Assembly: GCF_001258055.1 (NCBI RefSeq)
Contig: NZ_CVRM01000032.1
Coordinates: 227,888-291,887 of the forward strand
DNA: 64,000 nucleotides
Reading direction: 5' to 3'
From: Phaeobacter italicus
Lineage (GTDB): Bacteria > Pseudomonadota > Alphaproteobacteria > Rhodobacterales > Rhodobacteraceae
In this document: piece by piece, positions 1 to 8,555 of the stretch
Layout: every line of letters starts with the position of its first letter
Numbering within the stretch: position 1 is the first letter of the stretch
Notes under the pieces: model-generated
What the model was told of the DNA's origin: nothing
Database searches by the model: none
The model's input: only the letters and a program-made list of their open reading frames with translations
Made by a program: the position numbers and the translations under genes

Positions 1-91
1 GGACGATCCGGTTGCACATCACTTGTCGGGTGTGCTTACATCAAATCAGAAGTGCAGAGCTAATCTGCCGAAGCAAACCAGGGAGCCTCCA

Positions 92-1192
92 TTGGCTGAT
101 GCGTCAAATACGAACGCGTTCGTTGAGTTCGAACGCGTGCAGAAGAGCTACGATGGCGAGAATCTCGTTGTCAAAGATCTCAACCTCACCATGCCGAAAG
201 GCGAATTTCTGACAATGTTGGGCCCGTCCGGTTCGGGCAAAACAACCTGCCTCATGATGCTGGCCGGTTTTGAGACAGCCACCCACGGTGACATCCGGCT
301 TGATGGCGTCTCGATCAACAACATCCCTCCTCACAAGCGCGGCATCGGGATGGTTTTCCAGAATTACGCGCTGTTCCCCCACATGACCATTGCAGAGAAC
401 CTCAGCTTCCCGCTGGAAGTTCGCAACATGGGCAAATCCGAACGCGAGCAAAAAGTGAAGCGCGCGTTGGATATGGTAGAGATGGGTGCATTCGGTGGCC
501 GTCGCCCTGCGCAATTGTCTGGTGGTCAGCAACAGCGTGTCGCCTTGGCGCGTGCTCTCGTGTTTGAACCGGAACTGGTTCTCATGGATGAACCTCTTGG
601 CGCGCTGGACAAGCAGCTGCGTGAAAAGATGCAGTTTGAAATCACCCGCCTTGCGCACGATCTGGGGATCACCACGGTTTACGTGACCCACGACCAGACC
701 GAAGCCCTGACGATGTCCGACCGTGTCGCGGTATTTGATGACGGCCGCATCCAACAGCTGGCGCCGCCAGATCAGCTCTATGAAGAGCCCGCAAACAGCT
801 TTGTTGCGCAGTTCATCGGCGAGAACAACACGCTGGAAGGCACTGTCAAAGAGATCAACAATGGCATCGCATTGGTTCAGCTGGATGATGGCGAGCTGAT
901 CGACTGCAAGCCGATCAACGTTTCTAAACCCGGTGAGCGTACCCGCGTTTCGATCCGTCCAGAGCGTGTTGAATATAACAAAGAACGCATGCAGGAAGGC
1001 GCACATACGCTGAAAGCGGAAGTGCTGGAGTTCATCTACATGGGTGACATCTTCCGCACCCGTCTGCGCGTGGCCGGCAATGATGAGTTCATCATCAAGA
1101 CCCGGAACGCACCAGACCAGACCCGTCTGACACCCGGTCAGCAGATCGAGATCGGCTGGTTGCCTGAAGATTGCCGCGCGCTTGACGCCTGA
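92..1192 (+). CDS. potA: ABC transporter ATP-binding protein, polyamine (PotA) type
   Basis: This is the ATPase of a spermidine/putrescine-type importer and would power the two permeases encoded downstream from the cytoplasmic face. Visible motifs are Walker A GPSGSGKT (residues 44-51), Q-loop Gln90, signature LSGGQ (142-146), Walker B LVLMDEP (162-168) and the H-loop in YVTHDQ. A C-terminal TOBE-like region follows. The length of 366 residues fits PotA. I chose a TTG start because GGGAG lies six bases before it; another in-frame TTG at 23 has no such site. The gene heads a tight operon with binding protein and permeases, which is the basis for the polyamine call. The exact substrate cannot be read from sequence. 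Confidence 0.9.
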   Translation: MADASNTNAFVEFERVQKSYDGENLVVKDLNLTMPKGEFLTMLGPSGSGKTTCLMMLAGFETATHGDIRLDGVSINNIPPHKRGIGMVFQNYALFPHMTIAENLSFPLEVRNMGKSEREQKVKRALDMVEMGAFGGRRPAQLSGGQQQRVALARALVFEPELVLMDEPLGALDKQLREKMQFEITRLAHDLGITTVYVTHDQTEALTMSDRVAVFDDGRIQQLAPPDQLYEEPANSFVAQFIGENNTLEGTVKEINNGIALVQLDDGELIDCKPINVSKPGERTRVSIRPERVEYNKERMQEGAHTLKAEVLEFIYMGDIFRTRLRVAGNDEFIIKTRNAPDQTRLTPGQQIEIGWLPEDCRALDA

Positions 1193-1224
1193 GGCCTGCT
1201 CGGCTGACGCAACGCGCGACGAAA

Positions 1225-1248
1225 CCCCCGGCGCAGAATGACCGGGGG
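1225..1248 (+). other. Intercistronic stem-loop between ATPase and binding-protein genes
   Basis: CCCCCGG (1225-1231) pairs perfectly with CCGGGGG (1242-1248) across a ten-base loop. No T-run follows, so it is not a typical intrinsic terminator. In ABC operons such stems often set differential mRNA stability, giving more binding protein than ATPase. That role is inferred here. Confidence 0.5.
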
Positions 1249-1293
1249 ACTACGATCCGAAGAATTACAAATTCAACAAGGAGTAGAGTGTCT

Positions 1294-2400
1294 ATGAAAC
1301 TCACCAAACTGACTGCTCTGGCAGCCACCACGGCTCTGTGTGCGCCGATGGCAATGGCCGCCGACATGGCAAACGAAATGACTATTGTTTCCTGGGGCGG
1401 TGCCTATCAGGAAAGCCAGCTCAAGGCCTATGTTGAGCCCTATCTGGAAATGCACCCCGATCTGAAAGTGATCTGGGACGAGAGCTCGGCTGAAGCGACC
1501 GCAAAAATGCGCGCGATGACCGAAGCAGGCAACGTAACCTGGGATCTGGTGGATGCCGTTGCGTCTGACGCAATGCGTATGTGCGATGAAGGTCTGATCG
1601 CTGAAATCGACCACGACGAAGTTCTGGCAGCTGCGCCTGATGGCACGTCGGCAAGCGACGACTTCGGCGACCTGCTGGTCAGCGACTGCTTCGTGCCGCA
1701 GATCGTTTACTCGACCACCTTTGGTTACCGCATGGATCTGGTTGGCGACACCCCGCCGTCCACAATCTGTGACGTGTTTGACACCGCGAAATATCCGGGC
1801 AAGCGCGCGCTGCAGAAGCGTCCGATCGACAACATGGAATGGGCTCTGTACTGCGACGGCGTCGCCAAGGACGAAATCTATGACGTTCTGGGCACCGACG
1901 AGGGCGTAGAGCGCGCACTGGCAAAGCTGGACACCATCAAGGATCAGGTTGTCTGGTGGACTGCTGGCGCAGAAACCCCGCAGCTGCTGGCTGACGGCGA
2001 AGTTGTGATGGGTTCGACCTTCAACGGTCGTCTGTTCTCTGCAATCGCAGAGCAGAACCAGCCGATCGACATGCTGTGGGACATGCAGTCCTTTGACCTG
2101 GACGGTTGGGTTGTTCCGGCTGACCTGCCTGAAGACCGCAAAGCGCGCGTCATGGACTTCCTGAAGTTCGCGACCGACACTCAGCGTCTGGCAGATCAGG
2201 CAAAGTTCATCTCCTACGGTCCGGCCCGTGCCTCTTCTGCGCCGCTGGTTGGCAAGCACGCCATCCTGGGCATCGACATGGCACCGCATATGCCGACCGA
2301 CCCGGCCAACTCTGGCAACGTTCACGTCTATGACTACGAGTGGTGGGCGGACAACCGTGATGATCTGGATGCAAAATTCCAGGCATGGCTGGCCAAGTAA
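1294..2400 (+). CDS. Extracellular solute-binding protein, polyamine (PotD/PotF) type
   Basis: This is the periplasmic binding component of the importer. It has a Sec signal peptide (basic start, hydrophobic stretch, AMA-A cleavage near residue 22). The mature protein opens with MTIVSWGGAYQES, typical of the PotD/PotF family of type 2 periplasmic binding proteins. A late motif GWVVPADLPED resembles the C-terminal lobe of these proteins. The 368 residues are normal for the family. AAGGAG lies ten bases before this ATG and four before an alternative GTG at 1288. It sits directly between the ATPase and permease genes. Putrescine or spermidine is the likely ligand; related proteins also bind other cationic compounds. 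Confidence 0.88.
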   Translation: MKLTKLTALAATTALCAPMAMAADMANEMTIVSWGGAYQESQLKAYVEPYLEMHPDLKVIWDESSAEATAKMRAMTEAGNVTWDLVDAVASDAMRMCDEGLIAEIDHDEVLAAAPDGTSASDDFGDLLVSDCFVPQIVYSTTFGYRMDLVGDTPPSTICDVFDTAKYPGKRALQKRPIDNMEWALYCDGVAKDEIYDVLGTDEGVERALAKLDTIKDQVVWWTAGAETPQLLADGEVVMGSTFNGRLFSAIAEQNQPIDMLWDMQSFDLDGWVVPADLPEDRKARVMDFLKFATDTQRLADQAKFISYGPARASSAPLVGKHAILGIDMAPHMPTDPANSGNVHVYDYEWWADNRDDLDAKFQAWLAK

Positions 2401-2467
2401 TCCGTCCCTGATCTGACGGAACGATAAATGGGAGGGGGCCGACGGCCTGCGCCACGGCCCTCTCTCC
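2401..2467 (+). other. Two stem-loops between binding-protein and permease genes
   Basis: A perfect hairpin TCCGTC/GACGGA (2401-2406 with 2415-2420) starts immediately after the stop codon. A second, imperfect GC-rich stem lies at about 2431-2441 with 2455-2467. Neither has a T-run. They probably protect the 3' end of the abundant binding-protein message or attenuate readthrough into the permease genes. This is inferred from the common layout of such operons. Confidence 0.45.
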
Positions 2468-2502
2468 ACCAACAAAAAAGTATTCCGACGGGGGCTCCTA
2501 CA

Positions 2503-4128
2503 ATGAGCGATACCACCCACACCGGACCGGTCCTGGCCGCCGATGGCACACCGCTCAAGCGGAGCCTGGCCCGAGCTCTCCGGATGCAGAAGATCCGCGC
2601 CCTCATGCTGATTGCGCCACTTCTGCTCTTTGTTCTCCTGACATTCATTCTCCCGATTGCTGATATGCTGTTCCGCTCGGTCGAGAATAAGATTGTCTCC
2701 GATACACTGCCAGAAACCGTGGTTGCGGTGCAGGATTGGGATGCCGACAGCGGCGTTACCCCTCCCGCGCCTGTGTTCGAGGCGCTTGCCTATGACCTCG
2801 TCGTGGCGGCCGAACGCAAGGAACACACACGTGTCGGTTCACGCCTGAACTACGAGAACCCGGGCATTTCGTCCTTGTTCCGCAAGGCCGGCCGCCGCGC
2901 CGACGACATCGGCAAGGTCTACATCAAACAGTTCGAAAAGCTGGATCCGGCCTGGAAAGAGCCCGCGACCTTTGTGTCGATCTTTGCTGATCCTGCGTGG
3001 GTGTCCTCTCGCAGCGATGATGCAGAGCCGCTTTTCGAGGTATCCGAAACCGCAGCGGCGGCGCTGCCCAAAGCAAGCACCGCCTACACCCGCTGGGCAC
3101 GGACCATTCAGCAAGAAGACAATGACAGCCCGACCAAGGAAGATCCCTGGGCGCCTGTCTATCTGGCGCTTCACAACGATCTTGCGGCCAACCCTCAGGC
3201 TCCTTCGGCCTTTGGTGGTGATGCCCAAGCCGCACTGCAGGCTGTGTCTACCGCGATTGCAGCGGGCGAGGTCGAAACGACCACGGCCTACGATGCCTTT
3301 GTCAAGATCGACGAGGATTGGGCCGATCCGGAAGTCTGGCGCACGCTCAAGACCTACTCGGGCGCTTACACGAACGGCTACTTCCTGAATGCGGCCGACT
3401 TCCAAAAAGGCGCTGATGGTGCTGAGCTGCGTCCGGAATCCGAACGGATCTATGGCACCCTGTTCCTGCGGACGCTGCTCATGTCGCTGGCCATCACGGT
3501 GAGCTGCATTGTGCTCGGCTATCCGGTGGCGTGGATTTTGGCGAACCTGCCGTCACGTACCGCCAACCTCTTGATGATCCTGGTTCTGCTGCCGTTCTGG
3601 ACGTCGCTTTTGGTGCGGACATCCGCATGGAAAGTCATGCTGCAGCAACAGGGCGTTATCAATGACACGCTGGTCTGGCTGGGTTTGGTTGCCGATGATG
3701 CGCGCCTTGTGATGATCAACAACCAGTTCGGCACCATCGTGGCGATGACCCACATTCTGCTGCCGTTCATGATCCTGCCGATGTATTCGGTGATGCAAAC
3801 CATCAACCCATCCTATCTGCGTGCTGCCAAATCCCTTGGCGCCACCAACTGGACAGCCTTCTGGCGGGTTTACTTCCCGCAGTCGGTTCCGGGAATTGGT
3901 GCGGGTTCGATCCTCGTGTTCATCCTGGCGATTGGCTACTACATCACGCCGGAACTGGTGGGCGGCACCAAAGGTGTCTTCATCTCCAACCGGATCGCGT
4001 TCCACATCTCGCAATCGCTCAACTGGGGTCTCGCTGCGGCACTTGGCAGTATCCTGCTGGTCGTCGTTCTCGCGCTCTACTGGGCCTATGACAAGATTGT
4101 CGGCATCGACAACGTGAAACTGGGATAA
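2503..4128 (+). CDS. ABC transporter permease, PotB type, with large periplasmic insertion
   Basis: This is an inner-membrane permease of the polyamine importer. After a cytoplasmic head, TM1 spans about residues 33-55. A hydrophilic segment of about 260 residues follows, before the remaining helices (from about residue 318) and the EAA-type loop near SYLRAAKSLGATNWTAFWRVYFPQS, which contacts the ATPase. Classic PotB proteins are about 285 residues; this one is 541. I chose the ATG at 2503 because upstream in-frame codons lie in the stem-loop region. The gene is followed five bases later by the second permease. The insertion sits where the first periplasmic loop should be, so it probably forms an extra periplasmic domain. 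Confidence 0.88.
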   Translation: MSDTTHTGPVLAADGTPLKRSLARALRMQKIRALMLIAPLLLFVLLTFILPIADMLFRSVENKIVSDTLPETVVAVQDWDADSGVTPPAPVFEALAYDLVVAAERKEHTRVGSRLNYENPGISSLFRKAGRRADDIGKVYIKQFEKLDPAWKEPATFVSIFADPAWVSSRSDDAEPLFEVSETAAAALPKASTAYTRWARTIQQEDNDSPTKEDPWAPVYLALHNDLAANPQAPSAFGGDAQAALQAVSTAIAAGEVETTTAYDAFVKIDEDWADPEVWRTLKTYSGAYTNGYFLNAADFQKGADGAELRPESERIYGTLFLRTLLMSLAITVSCIVLGYPVAWILANLPSRTANLLMILVLLPFWTSLLVRTSAWKVMLQQQGVINDTLVWLGLVADDARLVMINNQFGTIVAMTHILLPFMILPMYSVMQTINPSYLRAAKSLGATNWTAFWRVYFPQSVPGIGAGSILVFILAIGYYITPELVGGTKGVFISNRIAFHISQSLNWGLAAALGSILLVVVLALYWAYDKIVGIDNVKLG

Positions 4129-4133
4129 GACAC

Positions 4134-5309
4134 ATGGCTTTGACACCTGTTGAAAACCAAACCCCCGGTTTCGTGGCGCTTGTCACAGCCGCTGCCGGGG
4201 CCTTTTTCGGACTTTTCGTCGGTACGGCGCAGGGTTCGGGACTTCTGGGCATCGTGATTGGTGCCGTGCTCGTCGGCGGTCTGGGGTTTGCCCTCGCCGG
4301 GATGCGGGATCAGGAGCGGATGCTCCGCTGGGTTCTGACGGCAGCCTTTGCAGTTGCAGGCTTTGTGCTGGGCGGGCTGCCGGCCGCAATCATCGGGCTT
4401 TTGTTCGGTGCTTTTGTTGGCTGGTTCATCTTCTGGCTCTCGACATCGCGCTACCGCATGCACCTGGCGCCGTACCTCACACCGGGTCAGGTGCTGTGGC
4501 ACTATGCGTTCCGTGTGATCTGTGGCGCGGTGTTCGTTTTCCTGATTACGCCGATCCTCGTGGTGATGCCGCTGTCCTTCAACGCGCAGGACTTCTTTAC
4601 CTTCACTCCGGAGATGTTGCGGTTTGATCCCGAAGGCTACTCGCTGAAGCATTATCGCGACTTCTTCACCAACGACGACTGGCAGCAGGCGATGTGGAAC
4701 TCCATCAAGATCGCGCCAATGGCGACGCTCTTGTCGGTGGGCTTTGGTACGTTGGCCGCGATCGGTCTCAGCCAGCCGCATGTTCCGTTTCGCCGGGCGA
4801 TCATGGCGATCCTGATTTCGCCGATGATCGTGCCGCTGATTATCTCAGCCGCTGGCATGTACTTCTTCTACAGCCGTATTGGTCTGCAGGGGACATACAT
4901 TGGCGTGGTTCTGGCGCATGCAGCCCTTGGTATCCCGTTCGTGATCATCACCGTGACAGCCACGCTGGTTGGTTTCGACCGGTCCCTGACACGAGCTGCT
5001 GCAAACATGGGAGCCGGTCCTGTGACCACGTTCTTCCGTGTGCAGATGCCGCTGATCCTACCTGGGGTCATCTCTGGTGGTTTGTTTGCTTTCATCACCT
5101 CCTTTGACGAGGTTGTGGTTGTGCTCTTCGTCGGTTCGGCCGGTCAAAAGACGCTGCCCTGGCAGATGTTTACTGGCCTGCGCGAACAAATTTCGCCCAC
5201 CATTCTGGCGGTCGCGACCATTCTTGTGGTGGTCTCCATCGGTCTGCTGACAGTGGTGGAAATGCTGCGCCGCAGATCAGAGCGTCTGCGCGGAATGAGC
5301 CCCAGCTAA
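4134..5309 (+). CDS. ABC transporter permease, PotC type, with hydrophobic N-terminal extension
   Basis: This is the second inner-membrane permease of the importer. The canonical part begins near residue 122 (TM helix ending in ITPILVVMPLSF) and carries an EAA loop region around RAAANMGAGPVTTFFRVQMPLILPG. Before it lie about 120 residues rich in Gly and Ala with about four hydrophobic segments, absent from standard PotC proteins of about 260-280 residues. The total is 391 residues. It starts five bases after the first permease, so translation is probably coupled. A strong hairpin terminator lies 20 bases after its stop codon. Confidence 0.88.
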   Translation: MALTPVENQTPGFVALVTAAAGAFFGLFVGTAQGSGLLGIVIGAVLVGGLGFALAGMRDQERMLRWVLTAAFAVAGFVLGGLPAAIIGLLFGAFVGWFIFWLSTSRYRMHLAPYLTPGQVLWHYAFRVICGAVFVFLITPILVVMPLSFNAQDFFTFTPEMLRFDPEGYSLKHYRDFFTNDDWQQAMWNSIKIAPMATLLSVGFGTLAAIGLSQPHVPFRRAIMAILISPMIVPLIISAAGMYFFYSRIGLQGTYIGVVLAHAALGIPFVIITVTATLVGFDRSLTRAAANMGAGPVTTFFRVQMPLILPGVISGGLFAFITSFDEVVVVLFVGSAGQKTLPWQMFTGLREQISPTILAVATILVVVSIGLLTVVEMLRRRSERLRGMSPS

Positions 5310-5329
5310 CCAGCGGATCACTCACAAAA

Positions 5330-5360
5330 AAGGCCCCGGTGAAAACCGGGGCCTTTTGCG
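5330..5360. terminator. Bidirectional intrinsic terminator
   Basis: An 11-bp stem AAGGCCCCGGT (5330-5340) pairs with ACCGGGGCCTT (5345-5355) across a GAAA tetraloop. T-rich sequence follows on both strands. It lies between the convergent permease and thiolase genes and can end both transcripts. Confidence 0.85.
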
Positions 5361-5375
5361 TTGCAAAGGGTGGGA

Positions 5376-6551
5376 TCAGAGACGTTCGATGGCGAGGGCA
5401 ATGCCCTGACCGCCACCAATGCACATGGTGATCAGCCCTTTGGAACCGCCAATTCGCTCCAGCTCATACAGGGCCTTGAGCGTGATGATCGCACCGGTCG
5501 CACCGACAGGATGGCCAAGGGCGATCGCCCCGCCGTTCGGGTTCACCTTTGCAGGATCCAGCCCCAGTTCTTTGTTCACCGCAAGCGCCTGCGCCGCGAA
5601 GGCCTCGTTGGATTCGATCACATCGAAATCGGATACTGACAGGCCGGTTTTCTGCAGCAGGTTCTGGACCGCTGGCACCGGACCAATGCCCATCACCTCG
5701 GGGCGCACGCCGGCATGGGCATAACCGAGAACCCGTGCCTTGGGCTTTAGTCCGGCCTTTTCTGCAGCATTCGCTGTCGCGAGCACCAAAGCGGCAGCGC
5801 CATCATTGATGCCGCTGGCGTTGCCGGCTGTAACGCTTCCATCCTTTTGGAACACAGGTTTCAGCCCGCTGAGGGTGTCCAATGTGCTGGCCTTGGGATG
5901 TTCATCGACTTCAAACGGCACCATGTCGCGCTTTACCTTCACCTCGACCGGGGTGATCTGGCTGGCGAAATATCCGGCCTCGATCGCCGCGGCTGCGCGG
6001 GTCTGGCTGGCCAGTGCGAATTCATCCATCTGCGCGCGGGTGATGTCATGCTCATCCGCGACGTTTTCCGCCGTGACACCCATGTGCCCGGTTCCAAATG
6101 GGCAGTTCAGCGCACCCAGCATCATGTCGAGGGCCCGCGCATCGCCCATTTTCTGACCCCAGCGTGCGCTCGGCACGATAAAGGGGCTGCGCGACATGTT
6201 CTCGGCGCCACCCGTCAGGGCAAATTCCGCATCGCCCAACATCAGCGACTGGATGCCCGAGACAATCGCCTGTGCCCCGGACCCGCACAGCCGATTCACG
6301 TTCATCGCTGGCGTGCCATTGGGGATGCCGGCCTGCATGGCCGCCACACGGCTCAGATACATGTCGCGGGGTTCCGTGTTGATCACATGGCCAAAGACCA
6401 CATTGCCGATCTGGTCAGGCTCGACGCCAGACCGCTCCATTGCGGCCTTGGATGCCACGGTTGCCAAGTCAATTGGGGTGGTGCCTGCCAGCGATCCACC
6501 AAAGGTGCCGATGGCGGTTCGGGCGCCATCCAGGATCACGATATCGGTCAT
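5376..6551 (-). CDS. Acetyl-CoA C-acyltransferase (beta-ketothiolase)
   Basis: A cytoplasmic thiolase that condenses or cleaves acyl-CoA/acetyl-CoA, for example in fatty-acid oxidation or acetoacetyl-CoA metabolism. The nucleophile is in NRLCGSGAQA (Cys near residue 89). The C-terminal active-site motifs NEAFAAQ, GGAIALGHPVGATGA and CIGGGQGIA are intact. The length of 391 residues is normal. The chosen ATG is preceded by GGAGAG; an upstream in-frame codon five residues earlier lies inside that site. It diverges from the XRE-cupin regulator gene across 128 bases, so that regulator may control it. Whether it prefers short (PhaA-like) or longer (FadA/BktB-like) substrates cannot be told. Confidence 0.9.
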   Translation of the reverse strand: MTDIVILDGARTAIGTFGGSLAGTTPIDLATVASKAAMERSGVEPDQIGNVVFGHVINTEPRDMYLSRVAAMQAGIPNGTPAMNVNRLCGSGAQAIVSGIQSLMLGDAEFALTGGAENMSRSPFIVPSARWGQKMGDARALDMMLGALNCPFGTGHMGVTAENVADEHDITRAQMDEFALASQTRAAAAIEAGYFASQITPVEVKVKRDMVPFEVDEHPKASTLDTLSGLKPVFQKDGSVTAGNASGINDGAAALVLATANAAEKAGLKPKARVLGYAHAGVRPEVMGIGPVPAVQNLLQKTGLSVSDFDVIESNEAFAAQALAVNKELGLDPAKVNPNGGAIALGHPVGATGAIITLKALYELERIGGSKGLITMCIGGGQGIALAIERL

Positions 6552-6679
6552 GGTCTCTCTCCTCATAGGTTTGGCGCAGATTATGCAGATGCAGCATCGC
6601 CTGTCCTGCGGAACGTACCGTCAAAACAAAACCTCTCCCTTGTTTGACAAACTGTCCGCAAAGGCGCAGTGATTCCGCC

Positions 6680-7246
6680 ATGACGGAAAATGTAGACGAT
6701 ATCCTGACCCTGTTGCCTGCCCGCCTCAAAGAGGCGCGCCGGGCTCAAGGTCTCAGCCTTGAGGCTGTGGCGAACCTCTCCGGCGTGAGCCGGTCCATGG
6801 TCAGCCAGATTGAGCGCGGGGAAAGCTCGCCCACGATTGCAACGCTTTGGAACCTCACCCGAGCCCTGCAGGTTGATTTTGCGGGTTTGCTGGACAGCAA
6901 CGAGGCCCAGGACCGGATCGAAGTGCTGCGCGACAGCGATGTGCCCTCCATCGAAAACATGGGGGAGGGCTGTCTGATCCGAATCCTGTCGCCGCCAGAA
7001 GACGCCGGTGGGCATGAGGTCTATGACATTCGCCTAAAGGAGGGCGGTGCGTTGAACAGCCAGCCGCATGGGCGCGGGACGGTGGAGCATCTGACCATTC
7101 TGGAGGGCTGCGTTTCCCTTTCGTCAGGCGGCGCAAGGGAGCAACTGCAGGCAGGGGATACCGCCCGCTATGCGGCTGATGTGCCGCACGCCATTGAGGC
7201 AAAGAGCGGTCCTGCACGGGTGTTTCTGATCGTCAAGAATGCCTGA
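6680..7246 (+). CDS. XRE-family regulator with C-terminal cupin domain
   Basis: A DNA-binding transcription factor of 188 residues. An N-terminal helix-turn-helix (about residues 13-65; SLEAVANLSGVSRSMVSQIE followed by RGESSPTIATLWNL) is joined to a C-terminal cupin barrel (from about 105) that would bind a small effector. Regulators of this architecture often control amino-acid or polyamine catabolism. It lies between a divergent thiolase gene and kbl-tdh, so either is a plausible target. The ATG was chosen at the start of homology; the ribosome-binding site is weak. A TTTGACA hexamer at 6644-6650 could be its -35 element. Confidence 0.85.
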   Translation: MTENVDDILTLLPARLKEARRAQGLSLEAVANLSGVSRSMVSQIERGESSPTIATLWNLTRALQVDFAGLLDSNEAQDRIEVLRDSDVPSIENMGEGCLIRILSPPEDAGGHEVYDIRLKEGGALNSQPHGRGTVEHLTILEGCVSLSSGGAREQLQAGDTARYAADVPHAIEAKSGPARVFLIVKNA

Positions 7247-7275
7247 AGGTCAGATCAAAAGACGGGTTTCCGATT

Positions 7276-7337
7276 TCACGGATTTATGTCCGTTATCATG
7301 AAATCCCCTATTTCGGAAAATAATCCGTTATGATAGA
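7276..7337 (+). promoter_or_regulatory. Candidate operator/promoter of kbl-tdh
   Basis: Two similar sites, TCCGTTATCATGA (7289-7301) and TCCGTTATGATAGA (7324-7337), stand 35 bases apart in direct orientation. The first is also part of an interrupted palindrome, TTTCA-CGGA with TCCG...TGAAA (7275-7303). The second contains TATGAT, a good -10 hexamer with no matching -35, which suggests an activator-dependent promoter. The adjacent XRE-cupin protein is one candidate ligand; an Lrp-type regulator is another. Confidence 0.45.
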
Positions 7338-7367
7338 ACTCCGACTCGAACGAGAAGGAGTTCCCGC

Positions 7368-8555
7368 ATGTCTACCGATTTTCTGACCGACATCTCCAAG
7401 ACCCTGGAAGAGATCAAAGCCGATGGTCTCTACAAGCGGGAACGAATGATCACCTCCCCGCAGGGGGGTGAGATCCGGGTTGGCGATGCTGAGGTCATCA
7501 ATCTGTGCGCCAACAATTATCTCGGTTTGGCGGATCATCCCGACCTTATCGCGGCAGCACGCGGTGTCATGGATGACAAGGGTTTTGGCATGGCCTCTGT
7601 CCGCTTCATCTGCGGCACCCAGGACATTCACCGCGAACTGGAGCAACGCCTGGCGAAGTTCCTGGGCAAGGATGATGCGATCCTGTTCGCCGCCTGTTTC
7701 GACGCCAATGGCGGTCTGTTCGAACCGCTGCTGGGGCCGGAGGATGCGATCATCTCCGACAGCCTGAACCATGCGTCGATCATCGATGGCATCCGGCTGT
7801 GCAAGGCCAAGCGCTACCGCTACCTGAACAGCGACATGAACGACCTTGAGGCCTGGCTGAAGCAGGCTCGCGAGGACGGTGCGCGGCACATCATGATCGC
7901 GACCGATGGCGTGTTCTCGATGGACGGTTATCTGGCGAAACTGCCAGAAATCCGGGCACTGGCCGACAAATACGATGCCATCGTGATGGTGGATGACTGC
8001 CACGCCACCGGTTTCATGGGCGCGACGGGCGCCGGCACGCCGGAGCATTTCGGGGTGGACGTTGATATTGTCACCGGGACATTGGGCAAAGCACTTGGGG
8101 GGGCCATCGGCGGCTATATCGCCGGGCCGCAGCCAGTGATCGACCTGCTGCGGCAGCGGGCGCGGCCCTATCTGTTCTCCAATTCGCTGCCGCCATCGAT
8201 TGTTGCTGCCGGGCTGGAGGCGATCCGGTTGGTGGAGGAAGGCGACAGCCTGCGGGCGCAGCTTTTCGAGAACGCGAAATACTGGCGGGCGGGGCTGGAA
8301 AAACTTGGCTTTGATCTCTTGCCGGGTGAGCACCCGATCATCCCGGTGATGCTGGGCGAGGCGCAGCTGGCGCAGGACATGGCGGCACGTCTGTTCGACG
8401 AGGGCGTCTATGTCTCTGGCTTCTTCTTCCCCGTCGTGCCACGCGGCCAGGCGCGCATCCGGACGCAGATGAATGCGGCTCTAACACGGGAGGAACTGGA
8501 CCGTGCGCTGGCCGCATTTGGCAAGGTCGGCAAGGAACTGGGGATTGTGTCATGA
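7368..8555 (+). CDS. kbl: Glycine C-acetyltransferase (2-amino-3-ketobutyrate CoA ligase)
   Basis: A cytoplasmic PLP enzyme that cleaves 2-amino-3-ketobutyrate with CoA to glycine and acetyl-CoA, the second step of threonine degradation. It is an alpha-oxoamine synthase of 395 residues, the usual size. The PLP lysine is Lys241 in [11 protein letters not shown], and the [10 protein letters not shown] aspartate/histidine region is present. AAGGAG lies seven bases before the ATG. Its stop overlaps the tdh start (ATGA), as expected for the Tdh-Kbl pair. Confidence 0.96.
   Translation: MSTDFLTDISKTLEEIKADGLYKRERMITSPQGGEIRVGDAEVINLCANNYLGLADHPDLIAAARGVMDDKGFGMASVRFICGTQDIHRELEQRLAKFLGKDDAILFAACFDANGGLFEPLLGPEDAIISDSLNHASIIDGIRLCKAKRYRYLNSDMNDLEAWLKQAREDGARHIMIATDGVFSMDGYLAKLPEIRALADKYDAIVMVDDCHATGFMGATGAGTPEHFGVDVDIVTGTLGKALGGAIGGYIAGPQPVIDLLRQRARPYLFSNSLPPSIVAAGLEAIRLVEEGDSLRAQLFENAKYWRAGLEKLGFDLLPGEHPIIPVMLGEAQLAQDMAARLFDEGVYVSGFFFPVVPRGQARIRTQMNAALTREELDRALAAFGKVGKELGIVS

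Noticed and set aside
1273..2826. 517-residue open frame antisense to the binding-protein gene
   Set aside because: Crosses two genes of a clear operon on the other strand and has no motifs.
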